Both the position numbers and the translations under genes were made by a program. DNA of 64,000 nt from an uncultured Victivallales bacterium (GTDB taxonomy: Bacteria > Verrucomicrobiota > Lentisphaeria > Victivallales > UBA1829), in contig CALXRI010000012.1 in assembly GCA_944390795.1 (NCBI GenBank), positions 36,283 to 100,282 on the forward strand, read 5' to 3'. Every line of letters starts with the position of its first letter. Within the stretch, counting starts at the first letter, position 1. The notes under the pieces were generated by a model that worked only from the letters and a program-made list of their open reading frames with translations, had not been told where the DNA came from and ran no database searches. Below, piece after piece: positions 1 through 7,851 of this stretch.

Positions 1-229
1 ACCACACGACTCTGCGCATGGATCGCATCTTCTCAGACTCCGCGTCAAACGGCGGTTCCGGCTTGCCGCACATCACCACCCGGCACATGTTCGGAATTCC
101 GAGATACTCCGCCCCTTCCACCGGCCCCATTTTATTTCCGCCTGGAAGCTTCCAGGATTTGTTGCCGGCGGCATTCTGATGAGACATGGCGTCCTGGCCC
201 CAGAGCCAGAAACAATCTTTGAGTTTCAT
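1..229 (-). CDS. Uncharacterised protein, N-terminal part (runs off window)
   Basis: The reading frame is open from an ATG at 229 to the window edge, giving the first 76 residues. It is preceded by a good Shine-Dalgarno (AAGGAG, 9 bases upstream) and its own promoter at 351-379. The product starts MKLKDCFWLWGQDAMSHQ and contains KLPGGNKMGPVEGAEYLGIP and GKPEPPFDAES. There is no signal peptide. I have an impression of similar proteins (opening W-x-W-G-x-x-A-x-S-H) recurring as hypothetical paralogues in Lentisphaerota, but I cannot name a family or function. Most of the gene is outside the window, so the call rests on the start, the ribosome binding site and the open frame only. Confidence 0.75.
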   Translation of the reverse strand, partial: MKLKDCFWLWGQDAMSHQNAAGNKSWKLPGGNKMGPVEGAEYLGIPNMCRVVMCGKPEPPFDAESEKMRSMRRVVW

Positions 230-274
230 CCTGACACTCCTTGCTGTTGTTCCGAATCAAAAATTTTCCGCATC

Positions 275-310
275 CCCGTTCCGGGACGGGAAACGGTCCG
301 CGTGCGGACC
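275..310 (-). repeat. Two GC-rich hairpins in the leader of the partial gene
   Basis: On the minus strand the untranslated leader between the promoter at 351-379 and the start at 229 holds two inverted repeats: GGTCCGC/GCGGACC (295-301 with 304-310) and ACGGG/CCCGT (275-279 with 286-290). The second is followed, after about ten bases, by an AAAATTTTT run, so the pair could act as an attenuator or a terminator. No known riboswitch motif is recognised. Confidence 0.45.
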
Positions 311-350
311 CCTGCCGCACTCAGGGACAGAAGACGACTGCCCGGAATCT

Positions 351-379
351 AAAATACCGCGGAGAAACGGTGTTTGCAA
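351..379 (-). promoter_or_regulatory. Promoter of the partial gene at 1-229
   Basis: Minus strand TTGCAA (379-374), 17 bases, TATTTT (356-351). Transcription would begin near 344 and give a leader of about 115 bases containing the two hairpins. Confidence 0.55.
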
Positions 380-381
380 GC

Positions 382-400
382 TGAAAAAGGGGATTTTTCA
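382..400 (-). terminator. Possible terminator after the phosphatase gene
   Basis: TGAAAAA and TTTTTCA form a perfect 7-bp A/T-rich stem with a 5-base loop, 42 bases past the stop codon of the phosphatase gene. The stem is weak in GC and overlaps the -35 of the next promoter, so this is tentative. Confidence 0.3.
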
Positions 401-442
401 TGCAATTGCGTCCATGGGGAAAACAAGGGCTGTGCGGAGAAA

Positions 443-1060
443 TCAATCCCCGGAAGCGGAGAGCGATACCGGAGCGGAAGAGTCCCCGTGTTCCAGCACT
501 TCACGCCGGATTGCGGACCAGTCGGCACGCCGGATCAGAGCGGCAAGATTCGGAAAGAGGAATTTGTGCATGCCGTAACGGGAATGCTCCATTTCGGCGA
601 CAGCCTCCTCCGGCGTCCAGTCCTGAAAGACAATCCTGTATGCGGCCACCACGGCGCCGGTCCGGTCCGCCCCGTGCAGACAGTGGATCAAAAGCGGGCG
701 CGGCGCATCGCGGATGATTTTCAACGCCCTGACCAGATCCGCGCGGTCCATCATGCCGGTGCTGATCCCGCACTCGTATTCCCGGATTCCGTCCGGAATG
801 CCGGGATGCTTCGCCGTATCGCGGAATCCCTGCCGCAGATTCAGAATGCTCCTCACGCCGATCCGCTTCAGCTCGGCAAACGACGCCTCGTCCGGCTGGG
901 CGGAACGGTAAATCCGCGCGTCCGCGTCCACAATGTAAAAGTTTTCCGGCGCCACGGTCATCGCCAGGGATTTCGCATCGAAAGTCGGCTCCGCCGTACC
1001 GCAGGCGGCGGCAAAACACAGGAGCGCGCCGCAGAAGAAAAGCGACAGGATTCTCACCAT
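443..1060 (-). CDS. Lipoprotein dual-specificity / tyrosine phosphatase-like protein
   Basis: 205 residues. The N terminus is a hydrophobic signal ending in a lipobox (FAAAC, Cys20), so the protein is probably a lipid-anchored envelope protein. The cysteine phosphatase signature HCLHGADRTG is complete (Cys127, Arg133, HCX5R), preceded by a typical YRSAQP segment near residue 51 and LNLRQG near residue 74. This matches the small DSP/PTP-like family that includes bacterial and fungal Siw14-type phosphatases; the substrate is unknown and could be phosphotyrosine, phosphoinositide or polyphosphate. The start is set by GGAGG 5 bases upstream. It lies 35 bases after the SGNH hydrolase gene and is probably the last gene of the minus-strand cluster starting at 3503. 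Confidence 0.8.
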   Translation of the reverse strand: MVRILSLFFCGALLCFAAACGTAEPTFDAKSLAMTVAPENFYIVDADARIYRSAQPDEASFAELKRIGVRSILNLRQGFRDTAKHPGIPDGIREYECGISTGMMDRADLVRALKIIRDAPRPLLIHCLHGADRTGAVVAAYRIVFQDWTPEEAVAEMEHSRYGMHKFLFPNLAALIRRADWSAIRREVLEHGDSSAPVSLSASGD

Positions 1061-1095
1061 AAAAACCTCCGTTTTTCCTAAACCTTAATGCTGGA

Positions 1096-2226
1096 TCAGC
1101 ATGATTCCAATATTCCGGGGGAATTTTCCGCAAAGGCAATGATCCGCACCGCATGGCCGGAACTCTTTTCGTTGTGTTTTTCCGAAACACGCAGGATCAT
1201 TGTGTGTTTCCCGCGGGACAATGTGCCGGCAAGCATCCGGGTGCGGGGATAATGCAGTCCGGCGCTGTAGGCGTGATACAGGTCGGCGGAACGGAAACGC
1301 CCGCCGTCGATGCTGTATTCGACAATCCCGGCGTCGGGTCCGGCTGTCAGGAAAAGTCCGATCGCACTGCCGGAAAATTCGAGAAAAAGCTCCGCGCCGG
1401 GAGTCTCCGTGAACAGGGTCGGAAGCGCAGTGAAGCGCGCCCGCTTTTCCCCGGGAAGACGCTTCCAGTCGGGAATTCCGAGCGTCCACTTCTCATCGTA
1501 TTCCGCCGCGGAGGGAGCGGCAAAGTGCGCGTGGACCAGACTGTTCGGATCCAGCAGCGCGCGGGGACGTTTTCTTTCAGTCTTTCCTTTTTTTTCCGCG
1601 GCATCCAGCAGTTCTCCGATCAGCGAAGCATAGATCCGGCTGCCGAAGAGAGCGGGATGCACGCCGCCGAAGTCCTTCGTCCAGTCGAACTCGCCCGCGG
1701 CAAGGCGCGCCCCGACAACCTGCGCGAAATTCACGCTCGGGATTCCGTAACAGGACGCGACCGTCTCCATCGCGCGGATCTCCCGGGGCGTCCGCCCGTT
1801 TCTGTAACTCTCGTTATGCGACTCGTTCGCGGAATAGAGGAACACGATATCCATGCGGGGATTCCGCGCATACGCCATCCGCACCATTCCCTCCATCGCA
1901 CGGATGGTTTCGGACCGTTTCAGATGACCGTCCTGATTGTCATTCACGGCGAACTCGATGAACAGCAGATCGGGCGTCATTTCCGCAAAGACATCCTGCC
2001 CGATGCGGAACGCGCCCGTATCGGAACAGGTGGAACTGATTCCCGCATTGAGGAAACGAAACGCACAGGAGGGGAAACGGGCGCGAAGCATGGCCTCGGT
2101 CAGCGCGGTGTAACCGTTCATCTCCGTGATGGAACCGCCGATGAAGGCGACAGCTCCGCTTTTCGCTTTTCTGAATCTGGAAATCGCGGCGGAAAGGCCG
2201 CTCCGGCATTGAATCGCATCTTTCAT
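1096..2226 (-). CDS. SGNH/GDSL-family hydrolase
   Basis: 376 residues from the ATG at 2226, chosen because GGAG lies 9 bases upstream; further upstream in-frame starts would overlap the neighbouring gene. Block I is GGSITE (Ser32), the oxyanion-hole Gly/Asn are in LLFIEFAVNDNQD, and the catalytic His is in GGVHPAL near residue 210. The C-terminal part (about 250-370) is predicted beta-rich, with runs such as FLEFSGSAIGLFL and GIVEYSIDGG, as in carbohydrate-esterase SGNH proteins that carry an extra sandwich domain. No signal peptide is visible, so it may act on imported sugars or glycan fragments. The likely reaction is deacetylation or ester cleavage; the exact substrate cannot be told. Confidence 0.8.
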   Translation of the reverse strand: MKDAIQCRSGLSAAISRFRKAKSGAVAFIGGSITEMNGYTALTEAMLRARFPSCAFRFLNAGISSTCSDTGAFRIGQDVFAEMTPDLLFIEFAVNDNQDGHLKRSETIRAMEGMVRMAYARNPRMDIVFLYSANESHNESYRNGRTPREIRAMETVASCYGIPSVNFAQVVGARLAAGEFDWTKDFGGVHPALFGSRIYASLIGELLDAAEKKGKTERKRPRALLDPNSLVHAHFAAPSAAEYDEKWTLGIPDWKRLPGEKRARFTALPTLFTETPGAELFLEFSGSAIGLFLTAGPDAGIVEYSIDGGRFRSADLYHAYSAGLHYPRTRMLAGTLSRGKHTMILRVSEKHNEKSSGHAVRIIAFAENSPGILESC

Positions 2227-2249
2227 GAATCTGACTCCAAATGATTTCA

Positions 2250-2804
2250 TTAATAGAAGGAAAAAGAACAGGGGACCCCAAGCAGATTCCGCAGGATTTC
2301 CGCCTCTTTTTCCAGTTCTTTTTCCCGGGAAGGATGACAGTTGCACAAAAAGATCCGGCCGCCGTCGCGCAGACGGATATTCAATTCACAATAAGTTTTC
2401 ATCCCGCCGCACCGGAAACGGCAGGGAGTTCCGGAGCGCAGAATCTGAATTCCGGAAATTTCCGCAAACGGGATTGCCTTCCCGCGGACAGTGACAAGTT
2501 TCCGGTTCAGGTCCAGACTGTCCGGCAGCAGGAATTCCCGCGCATAGGGCAATACCAGAAACAGGAGGAGTGCAATGAGGCAGACAACTCCTGCATACAC
2601 CGGCGGCGGCAGATTCAGACGCAGCGCCGGAATCGGCAGAACGAGGACAAGAAGAATGCAGCAGCACTGAAACGCAGTAAAAAAACGTGTCGGACGCCAG
2701 TAAAACAACCCGCTTCCATTTGAGTCCAGCCGGCGCAGGTGGATCAGTTTCCATAAGGGAGAGTTGGGCACATCGATGTTTTTTACAGATTCGGAATCCG
2801 GCAT
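2250..2804 (-). CDS. Membrane protein with C-terminal PH-like domain
   Basis: 184 residues. Two hydrophobic segments (about 41-61 and 70-87: FTAFQCCCILLVLVLPIPAL and VYAGVVCLIALLLFLVLP) are followed by a soluble part that runs SLDLNRKLVTVRGKAIPF then short beta-like strands ending in a helix. This is the layout of small bacterial PH-domain membrane proteins, but I cannot assign a family. The start has GGGAGG 6 bases upstream and sits 3 bases after the stop of the gene at 2808-3503, so the two are almost certainly cotranscribed and translationally coupled. Confidence 0.6.
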   Translation of the reverse strand: MPDSESVKNIDVPNSPLWKLIHLRRLDSNGSGLFYWRPTRFFTAFQCCCILLVLVLPIPALRLNLPPPVYAGVVCLIALLLFLVLPYAREFLLPDSLDLNRKLVTVRGKAIPFAEISGIQILRSGTPCRFRCGGMKTYCELNIRLRDGGRIFLCNCHPSREKELEKEAEILRNLLGVPCSFSFY

Positions 2805-2807
2805 GCT

Positions 2808-3503
2808 TCACCTCCCGGCAATTCTGCCGTACATGGTTTGTGTTGAAGTGTCATACAGAATGAAAAACGTCCCGTCCGCAAAGGTTCCCGGAAAGAAAAA
2901 TGCATCGGCGGGAAAGTGCGCCGCATCCGGAAGGAACCGCCCGAAAAAATCCCGGGGACTCCGATCGGGAATCTCTGCGGGAATCCAGTTTCTCGCCGCG
3001 GCAAACGCGCGAAAATCGCCGGAGGCAAGACGGCAGCGCCATTCCAGCGAACAAGGGGGAATCCGGTTTTCATAAAAGCGGATGTCCGAGGCGGTTTCGG
3101 GAAGAAGCCGGCGGAGCGCCGCTCCGGAATGCAGAAGCGGGGGAATTTCCCGGAACGAATCACAGTGATGCTCGGACAGGACGGCGGCATGATAATAAAA
3201 TCCGCCGGCGGCCAGTCCGGAGAGCAGAAACGCCAGAACGCAGTTCCGGGCGGAGAAAAAACGCGCCAGTCCCCGCCGGGGCTCCGGCGTCAGACGGACT
3301 TTCAGAAAAAGCAGAAGCGCCAGCAGATCCGCGGAAAAAAAAACGCCGAGCAGCAGACTCAGACGCAAAGCGATCATCCCGTGGAGCGCGAACGCGGCAA
3401 GCGCCATCGTCAGAACCGCATTCAGCCCCAGGAGAAGGAGAAGCGCTTTCCCCGCAGAAAAAACTGTGTCCATTCGTATTCCGGTTGTCCGTCCGTCCGG
3501 CAT
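2808..3503 (-). CDS. Hypothetical membrane protein, first gene of the cluster
   Basis: 231 residues from the ATG at 3503. The open frame continues far upstream only because it runs antisense to mnmG; no start there is credible. Three hydrophobic segments lie at roughly 17-39, 41-62 and 78-97, followed by about 130 residues of soluble, aromatic-rich sequence with no recognised motif. A shorter start at 3473 is possible. The partner gene begins 3 bases after its stop. Divergent from mnmG across 210 bases. Confidence 0.55.
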   Translation of the reverse strand: MPDGRTTGIRMDTVFSAGKALLLLLGLNAVLTMALAAFALHGMIALRLSLLLGVFFSADLLALLLFLKVRLTPEPRRGLARFFSARNCVLAFLLSGLAAGGFYYHAAVLSEHHCDSFREIPPLLHSGAALRRLLPETASDIRFYENRIPPCSLEWRCRLASGDFRAFAAARNWIPAEIPDRSPRDFFGRFLPDAAHFPADAFFFPGTFADGTFFILYDTSTQTMYGRIAGR

Positions 3504-3628
3504 GAAGAAAGATTCCTTCCGTTCCAGAAGTTCAGAAATAATATAAATCCGCATCTCCGGCAATGCAAGAGGAAAGGATGCGGAAACAGACACCGGAAAC
3601 GCAATCGGGGCTTTTTCATCCGGATGTC

Positions 3629-3656
3629 TTGAAAGTTGGCGCGCATCATTTATATT
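3629..3656 (+). promoter_or_regulatory. Promoter of mnmG
   Basis: TTGAAA (3629-3634), 16 bases, TATATT (3651-3656). It places transcription start near 3664, which rules out the upstream TTG (3636) as the translation start. The leader contains a short palindrome, CCCTTCCGGAAGGG, at 3673-3686. Confidence 0.6.
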
Positions 3657-3713
3657 AATGAGTTTTCCCGTTCCCTTCCGGAAGGGGCAACCCAAACCAC
3701 CGCTCTTGGCATT

Positions 3714-5585
3714 ATGGATGAATATTTTGACGTTGTTGTAATCGGCGGAGGACACGCCGCATGCGAAGCCGCCCTGGCCGCCGCGCGGATCGGCGCGCAT
3801 ACGCTCATGCTCACGATCAACCTGGACCATATCGCCCAGATGAGCTGCAATCCCTGCATCGGCGGAATTGCCAAAGGCCATCTGACGCGCGAAATCGATG
3901 CGCTCGGCGGTGCAATGGGGATCGTCGCGGACGCTTCCGCGATCCAGTTCCGGATGCTCAATCTGGCCAAGGGTCCCGCCGTCTGGTCTCCCCGCGCACA
4001 ATGCGACAAGCTCGAATACCAGCACGCGATGAAATGCTGTCTGGAACGGACGGAAAATCTGGAGATCAGGCAGGCGCTTGTCACCGGTTTTCTTCTGGAA
4101 AAAAACTCGGTCGCCGGCGTCGAAACCGCATTCGGCGACAAATTTCATGCAAAAGCCGTTGTAACGGCGACCGGAACGTTTCTTGCCGGAAAGCTGCATT
4201 ACGGACTCCGGAATTTCGCAGGCGGCCGCGCCGGAGACCCGCCTTCCGTGGAACTCGCCGCCGCAATCCGCGAGAGGCTCAGGCTCCGGACCGGACGCCT
4301 CAAGACGGGAACCCCTCCGCGCGTGCTTGCGAATTCCATCGACTTCTCCCGCATGGAGCCGCAGGAGTCCGACATGCTGGAGGAGCATTTCTCCCATTTT
4401 CCGGACGAAAGCGTCCGTCCATGCTCCGGACACCGGAATCTGCCCTGTTACCTGACCCACACCAATGAAGAAACCGCCCGGCTTGTACGCGACAACCTGG
4501 ACAAGGCGCCGATGTACAACGGCCTCATCAAAGGGATCGGAACACGCTACTGCCCGTCTTTCGAGGATAAAGTCGTCCGCTTTCCGCAGCATGAACGCCA
4601 TCACATCTATCTGGAGCCGGAAGGCGAATTCACCGAAGAGTATTACGTCAACGGGCTTTCGACCAGCCTGCCTCCGGAAATTCAGATGGAAATGCTGAAA
4701 ACAATCCCCGGCATGGAAAATGTAAAAGTCACACGCTACGCCTATGCGATCGAATACGACTTCGTCTTTCCCGAGGAACTCGACCGGACAATGGCCGTGA
4801 AAAAGTGGAAAGGACTTTATCACGCGGGGCAGATCAACGGCACCAGCGGCTACGAGGAGGCCGCCGGACAGGGACTTCTTGCAGGGCTGAACGCGGCTCG
4901 CTTCGCGGCGGGTCTCGACGGCGTCCAGTTCGGGCGCGACACCTCCTACCTCGGCGTGCTCGCCGACGACATCACGACCAAGGAGATCGTCGAACCCTAC
5001 CGCCTGTTCACAAGCCGCGCCGAACACCGTCTGTTTCTCCGGCAGGACAACGCGGACTTCCGTCTTGCCCCGCTCGGGTGGTCGCTCGGACTCCTGCCGC
5101 GCGAAAAGTATGAGTTTTTCCTGCGCTATTCCGAAAAGTGCGCCGCGGCGGAAGCCTCCTGCAAAGCGGCAAGAACCGGAGGGCGCCTTCTGTGGGACCG
5201 CCTCAAGGATGTCCACGGCGTGCTGGACAACGCCAATCCTCCGTTCGCCCCGGAAACAATCGGGCTCTCCGGAAATGATCCGCTGGACAGGCGCGTCTTC
5301 CGCCAGATTGCAGTTCTTGCTCATTACGAAGGATATATGAAGCGCGAAGAGCAGGCGATTGCCAAACTCAGGGCGCTGGAGTCCTGGCGCATCCCGGAAA
5401 ACATCGATTATTCCGCCGTGACGGGACTCTGCAACGAATCCCGCGCGAAGCTCTCGAAGATCCGCCCGGCAACCCTGTCGCAGGCGGGACGCATCGACGG
5501 CGTGACACCGCCGGAAATCGCACTGCTTCAGGTGCATATCATGCGCATGAAACGCTCTGCCGCACAGGAGACGCCCGCGCCATGA
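3714..5585 (+). CDS. mnmG: tRNA uridine-5-carboxymethylaminomethyl modification enzyme MnmG (GidA)
   Basis: 623 residues. FAD-dependent partner of MnmE that installs the (carboxymethyl)aminomethyl group at U34 of tRNAs reading split codon boxes. The N terminus FDVVVIGGGHAACEAALAAA is the dinucleotide-binding motif, followed by the family signatures MSCNPCIGGIAKGHLTREID and TGRLKTGTPPR, and QINGTSGYEEAAGQG in the C-terminal half. The length is normal. No clear Shine-Dalgarno precedes the ATG at 3714, but the promoter position and family alignment favour it. The 3-prime end overlaps the OppC-type permease gene by ATGA. Confidence 0.97.
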   Translation: MDEYFDVVVIGGGHAACEAALAAARIGAHTLMLTINLDHIAQMSCNPCIGGIAKGHLTREIDALGGAMGIVADASAIQFRMLNLAKGPAVWSPRAQCDKLEYQHAMKCCLERTENLEIRQALVTGFLLEKNSVAGVETAFGDKFHAKAVVTATGTFLAGKLHYGLRNFAGGRAGDPPSVELAAAIRERLRLRTGRLKTGTPPRVLANSIDFSRMEPQESDMLEEHFSHFPDESVRPCSGHRNLPCYLTHTNEETARLVRDNLDKAPMYNGLIKGIGTRYCPSFEDKVVRFPQHERHHIYLEPEGEFTEEYYVNGLSTSLPPEIQMEMLKTIPGMENVKVTRYAYAIEYDFVFPEELDRTMAVKKWKGLYHAGQINGTSGYEEAAGQGLLAGLNAARFAAGLDGVQFGRDTSYLGVLADDITTKEIVEPYRLFTSRAEHRLFLRQDNADFRLAPLGWSLGLLPREKYEFFLRYSEKCAAAEASCKAARTGGRLLWDRLKDVHGVLDNANPPFAPETIGLSGNDPLDRRVFRQIAVLAHYEGYMKREEQAIAKLRALESWRIPENIDYSAVTGLCNESRAKLSKIRPATLSQAGRIDGVTPPEIALLQVHIMRMKRSAAQETPAP

Positions 5586-6541
5586 GTGAATCATCCGCCG
5601 CCCCCGGACAGCCCCGTCCGTTTCTGGATACGCTCCGGAAACTCTGTGCAAGAAAATTCGCCCTGGCGTCCCTGGTCATCTGCCTGCTCTATCTCGGCGC
5701 GGCGGTTTTCGCGGAAATCTACAGCGCTTACTGTGAAGCGGCCGGAACGGAACCGGTCTACCAGGTTCAGAACCACGCGGAACGTTTTCAGGCGCCCTCC
5801 TGGAAGCATCCGCTCGGCACGGATTATCTCGGACGCGACGTTCTTCTCCGGGCGATTTTCGCGGCAAAAACAGCCGTCAAGGTCGGGATCATCGCCTCGG
5901 CCATCTCAGCCGCCGTCGGCGTGTTTCTGGGCATCTGCGCGGGATACTTCGGCGGCTGGGTTGACGATGTGGTCGAATGGCTGTACAGCACCTTTGCCTC
6001 AATGCCGTCGCTGCTCTTCATTCTCGCCTTCGCTCTTCTGGTGTCGAAAGGCTTTCTTTTCGCTCCGCTGGCGGCGGCGTTCACGGCGGCGGCGCGCGTG
6101 CTGCGGACCGAACCGGGCATGCTTGCGGTCTATCTGGGGATCGGACTGACCGGCTGGGTGTCGCTCTGCCGCGTGGTGCGGGCGGAGGCCATGCGTCTGC
6201 GGGAGCGTCAGTATGTCCTCGCGGCAAAAGCGCTCGGAGAAACAGACTTCCGGATTCTTCTCCGGCACGTTCTTCCGAACCTCATGCACGTTGTGATCGT
6301 CTACTTCACCATGCGTTTCGCCTTCGCCATCATGACCGAAGTGATCGTCAGCTATCTGGGACTCGGCGTGCAGTTCGAGCCCAGCTGGGGCGTCATGATC
6401 GCGGACGGACAGGAACGGCTATGGCGCGGAATCTGGTGGGAAGTCGGCGGCGCAACGCTCTTCATGTTCGTTCTGGTGCTCGCACTGAACATTCTCGGCG
6501 ATGCGCTCCGCGACGCGCTTGATCCGCGGCTTTCGGAATGA
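5582..6541 (+). CDS. ABC peptide/nickel-type transporter permease (DppC/OppC family)
   Basis: 319 residues. Inner-membrane permease of the dipeptide/oligopeptide/nickel importer family. A first membrane helix (about 25-48) is followed by HPLGTDYLGRDVLLRAIF, the hallmark preceding the BPD_transp_1 domain, then further helices. The EAA loop that docks the ATPase is present (VLAAKALGETDFRILLRHVLPN). The gene overlaps mnmG by 4 bases (ATGA), so translation is coupled. The usual partners OppA, OppB and OppD are not adjacent; an OppF-type ATPase lies at 10209-11198, which may belong to the same transporter. Confidence 0.9.
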   Translation: MSESSAAPGQPRPFLDTLRKLCARKFALASLVICLLYLGAAVFAEIYSAYCEAAGTEPVYQVQNHAERFQAPSWKHPLGTDYLGRDVLLRAIFAAKTAVKVGIIASAISAAVGVFLGICAGYFGGWVDDVVEWLYSTFASMPSLLFILAFALLVSKGFLFAPLAAAFTAAARVLRTEPGMLAVYLGIGLTGWVSLCRVVRAEAMRLRERQYVLAAKALGETDFRILLRHVLPNLMHVVIVYFTMRFAFAIMTEVIVSYLGLGVQFEPSWGVMIADGQERLWRGIWWEVGGATLFMFVLVLALNILGDALRDALDPRLSE

Positions 6542-6671
6542 CGGACGAACTCCGCCTCCCCTTCCCGGGGGGATTTCCCGGCATCGTGAGAAAAAACGGA
6601 TGTACCCAAAAAAATACGGAAAAAACCAAGAAATCTTGAAATATTCTTCTTTTCCCCCTTTTATTTTCATC

Positions 6672-6694
6672 ACAATGGATTATTGTTCTTTTTT
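6672..6694 (+). terminator. Weak terminator after the permease gene
   Basis: ACAAT (6672-6676) pairs with ATTGT (6682-6686) and is followed by TTCTTTTTT-like sequence. The short A/T stem makes this a low-confidence call. Confidence 0.3.
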
Positions 6695-6854
6695 CAAGAA
6701 GGGTCGTATGCGCGAAACGGTTTTTTTCCGCGCACACGGCGTTAACATATATCAATGAAGCAATTGGCGAACACGGATTGCACGCTTGACCTGAAAGTCT
6801 CGTGACAGATGGAAATATTTGCAGAATTGAAAAAATGCGCGGACTCTTCCGCCG

Positions 6855-6889
6855 GTCGGGGTCCTTGTTCCCGCCGACGGGATCTTTTT
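6855..6889 (+). terminator. Hairpin with T run, possible terminator
   Basis: GTCGG (6855-6859) pairs with CCGAC (6874-6878); an inner GG/CC extension is possible, and TTTTT begins at 6885. It may close an unrecognised small transcript in this gap. Confidence 0.3.
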
Positions 6890-7034
6890 CCGCACGAGCA
6901 TGCGGGAAAAGCCGCTCGGCGGATTCCGGCAATCGTTTTTTCTTTTATGAAAATATGACGCAAGACACGTTTTTTCAGGACATCGGCTCCGTTCCGCTTC
7001 ACGGCACGGTGCGACCAGATGAAGCAGTTTTCAG

Positions 7035-7216
7035 TTGAAAGGACAGGAAAAACGGCAGACGGATTTCTTTCCGGGAATCCCTGGAGCTCTGTCTTTCCCC
7101 CGCCCGCATTTGACGCTCCTCCATCCGGCATGCGCCGGGGCCGTTCAACCCCAGGCGACTGCGGTTCGATCCGTGTATCCGCGCGCATCCTTCCGCCATC
7201 GCCGCTGCTCTTTCAG
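7035..7216 (+). ncRNA. ssrS: Candidate 6S RNA
   Basis: The segment lies immediately ahead of the 5-formyltetrahydrofolate cyclo-ligase gene, the place where 6S RNA is found in many bacteria. Its ends form a long closing helix: 7036-7046 (TGAAAGGACAG) pairs with 7205-7215 (CTGCTCTTTCA) in 10 of 11 positions including one G-U. The enclosed RNA is about 180 bases, the normal 6S length. A second pairing (ACGGAT near 7049 with ATCCGT near 7170) and an apical hairpin CCGGC-ATGC-GCCGG (7125-7138) fit the rod-like fold with a central bubble. 6S RNA binds the RNA polymerase sigma-70 holoenzyme. No good promoter was found just upstream, and I could not run a covariance model, so the call is tentative. 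Confidence 0.45.
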
Positions 7217-7230
7217 GGAACAGTTTGAAA

Positions 7231-7851
7231 ATGGCGGTGTCGGACAAATCTGAAAAGCAAATTCTGCGGCGCGAGAAAATACTCTTGAGAAAGAGCATTC
7301 CCGGCGTCGCCAGATGCGCCGCCGACGCAGCCATTCTGAAAAAACTGGAAGCTCTGCCGGAATTCGCGGAAGCTTCCGTCATCGCGGCTTATGCAAGCGA
7401 TGGCACCGAGCCGGATCTTATGCCGCTGCTCAAACGCGCCGCAGCGGCAGGCAAAATCATCTGTCTGCCGCGCTGGCGCAGCGATTCCAATTACGAAATG
7501 GCGGTGCTTGACGGGGATTTCAAAACGGTCAACGGCAAGTGGAACATGCCGGAACCGCCCCCGGAGGCGCCGCGTGCGGAAGAACAACTGCTGAAACGGG
7601 CGCTCTGGCTCGTGCCGGGCGTGGCGTTTGACGAAAACTGCGCCAGGCTCGGACGCGGCAAGGGAATCTACGACAGGCTCCTTGCCGGAACCGGCGGAGT
7701 GTCCGCGGGAGTCTTTTACGACTGCCAGCAAACAGCCGGGCTGCCGACCGAACCCCACGACCGTCCTCTGGACATCGTCGTGACGGAATCCTGCGTCCGC
7801 CGCCGAAACACGATGAACTCCAAAAACTTGCATGGAAAGGAATTACGATGA
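7231..7851 (+). CDS. 5-formyltetrahydrofolate cyclo-ligase family protein
   Basis: 206 residues. ATP-dependent conversion of 5-formyl-THF to 5,10-methenyl-THF, a one-carbon metabolism salvage step. Family marks: KQILRREKILLRKSIPG (N-terminal ATP-binding Lys/Arg region), LPRW in mid protein, and LVPGVAFDENCARLGRGKGIYDRLL, the conserved G-x-G-x-G-x-Y-D motif. The C terminus carries the expected P-x-E-PHDRPLDIVVTE. The ATG at 7231 is preferred over the in-frame TTG at 7225. It follows the 6S RNA candidate by 15 bases and overlaps the RNase Y gene by ATGA. Confidence 0.92.
   Translation: MAVSDKSEKQILRREKILLRKSIPGVARCAADAAILKKLEALPEFAEASVIAAYASDGTEPDLMPLLKRAAAAGKIICLPRWRSDSNYEMAVLDGDFKTVNGKWNMPEPPPEAPRAEEQLLKRALWLVPGVAFDENCARLGRGKGIYDRLLAGTGGVSAGVFYDCQQTAGLPTEPHDRPLDIVVTESCVRRRNTMNSKNLHGKELR

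Larger units (their letters stand above)
6542..7034. other. Long intergenic region, no protein gene seen
   Basis: About 490 bases between the permease gene and the 6S RNA candidate. It is more AT-rich than its surroundings, with several A and T runs. I see only small hairpins: a weak terminator at 6672-6694, and an imperfect stem at 6855-6878 followed by TTTTT at 6885-6889. No conserved reading frame with a ribosome binding site was found on either strand; open frames here lack starts with Shine-Dalgarno sequences and look like shadows. Confidence 0.5.

Noticed and set aside
3636..3713. TTG start for MnmG giving 26 extra residues
   Set aside because: The TTG lies inside the promoter, and family alignment begins at the ATG at 3714.
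3504..5651. Long upstream extension of the minus-strand gene ending at 2808
   Set aside because: It runs antisense through mnmG and lacks homology; the real start is near 3503.
6462..6932. A 156-codon minus-strand frame in the 6.5-6.9 kb gap
   Set aside because: No ribosome binding site, overlaps the permease gene and carries low-complexity, shadow-like sequence.
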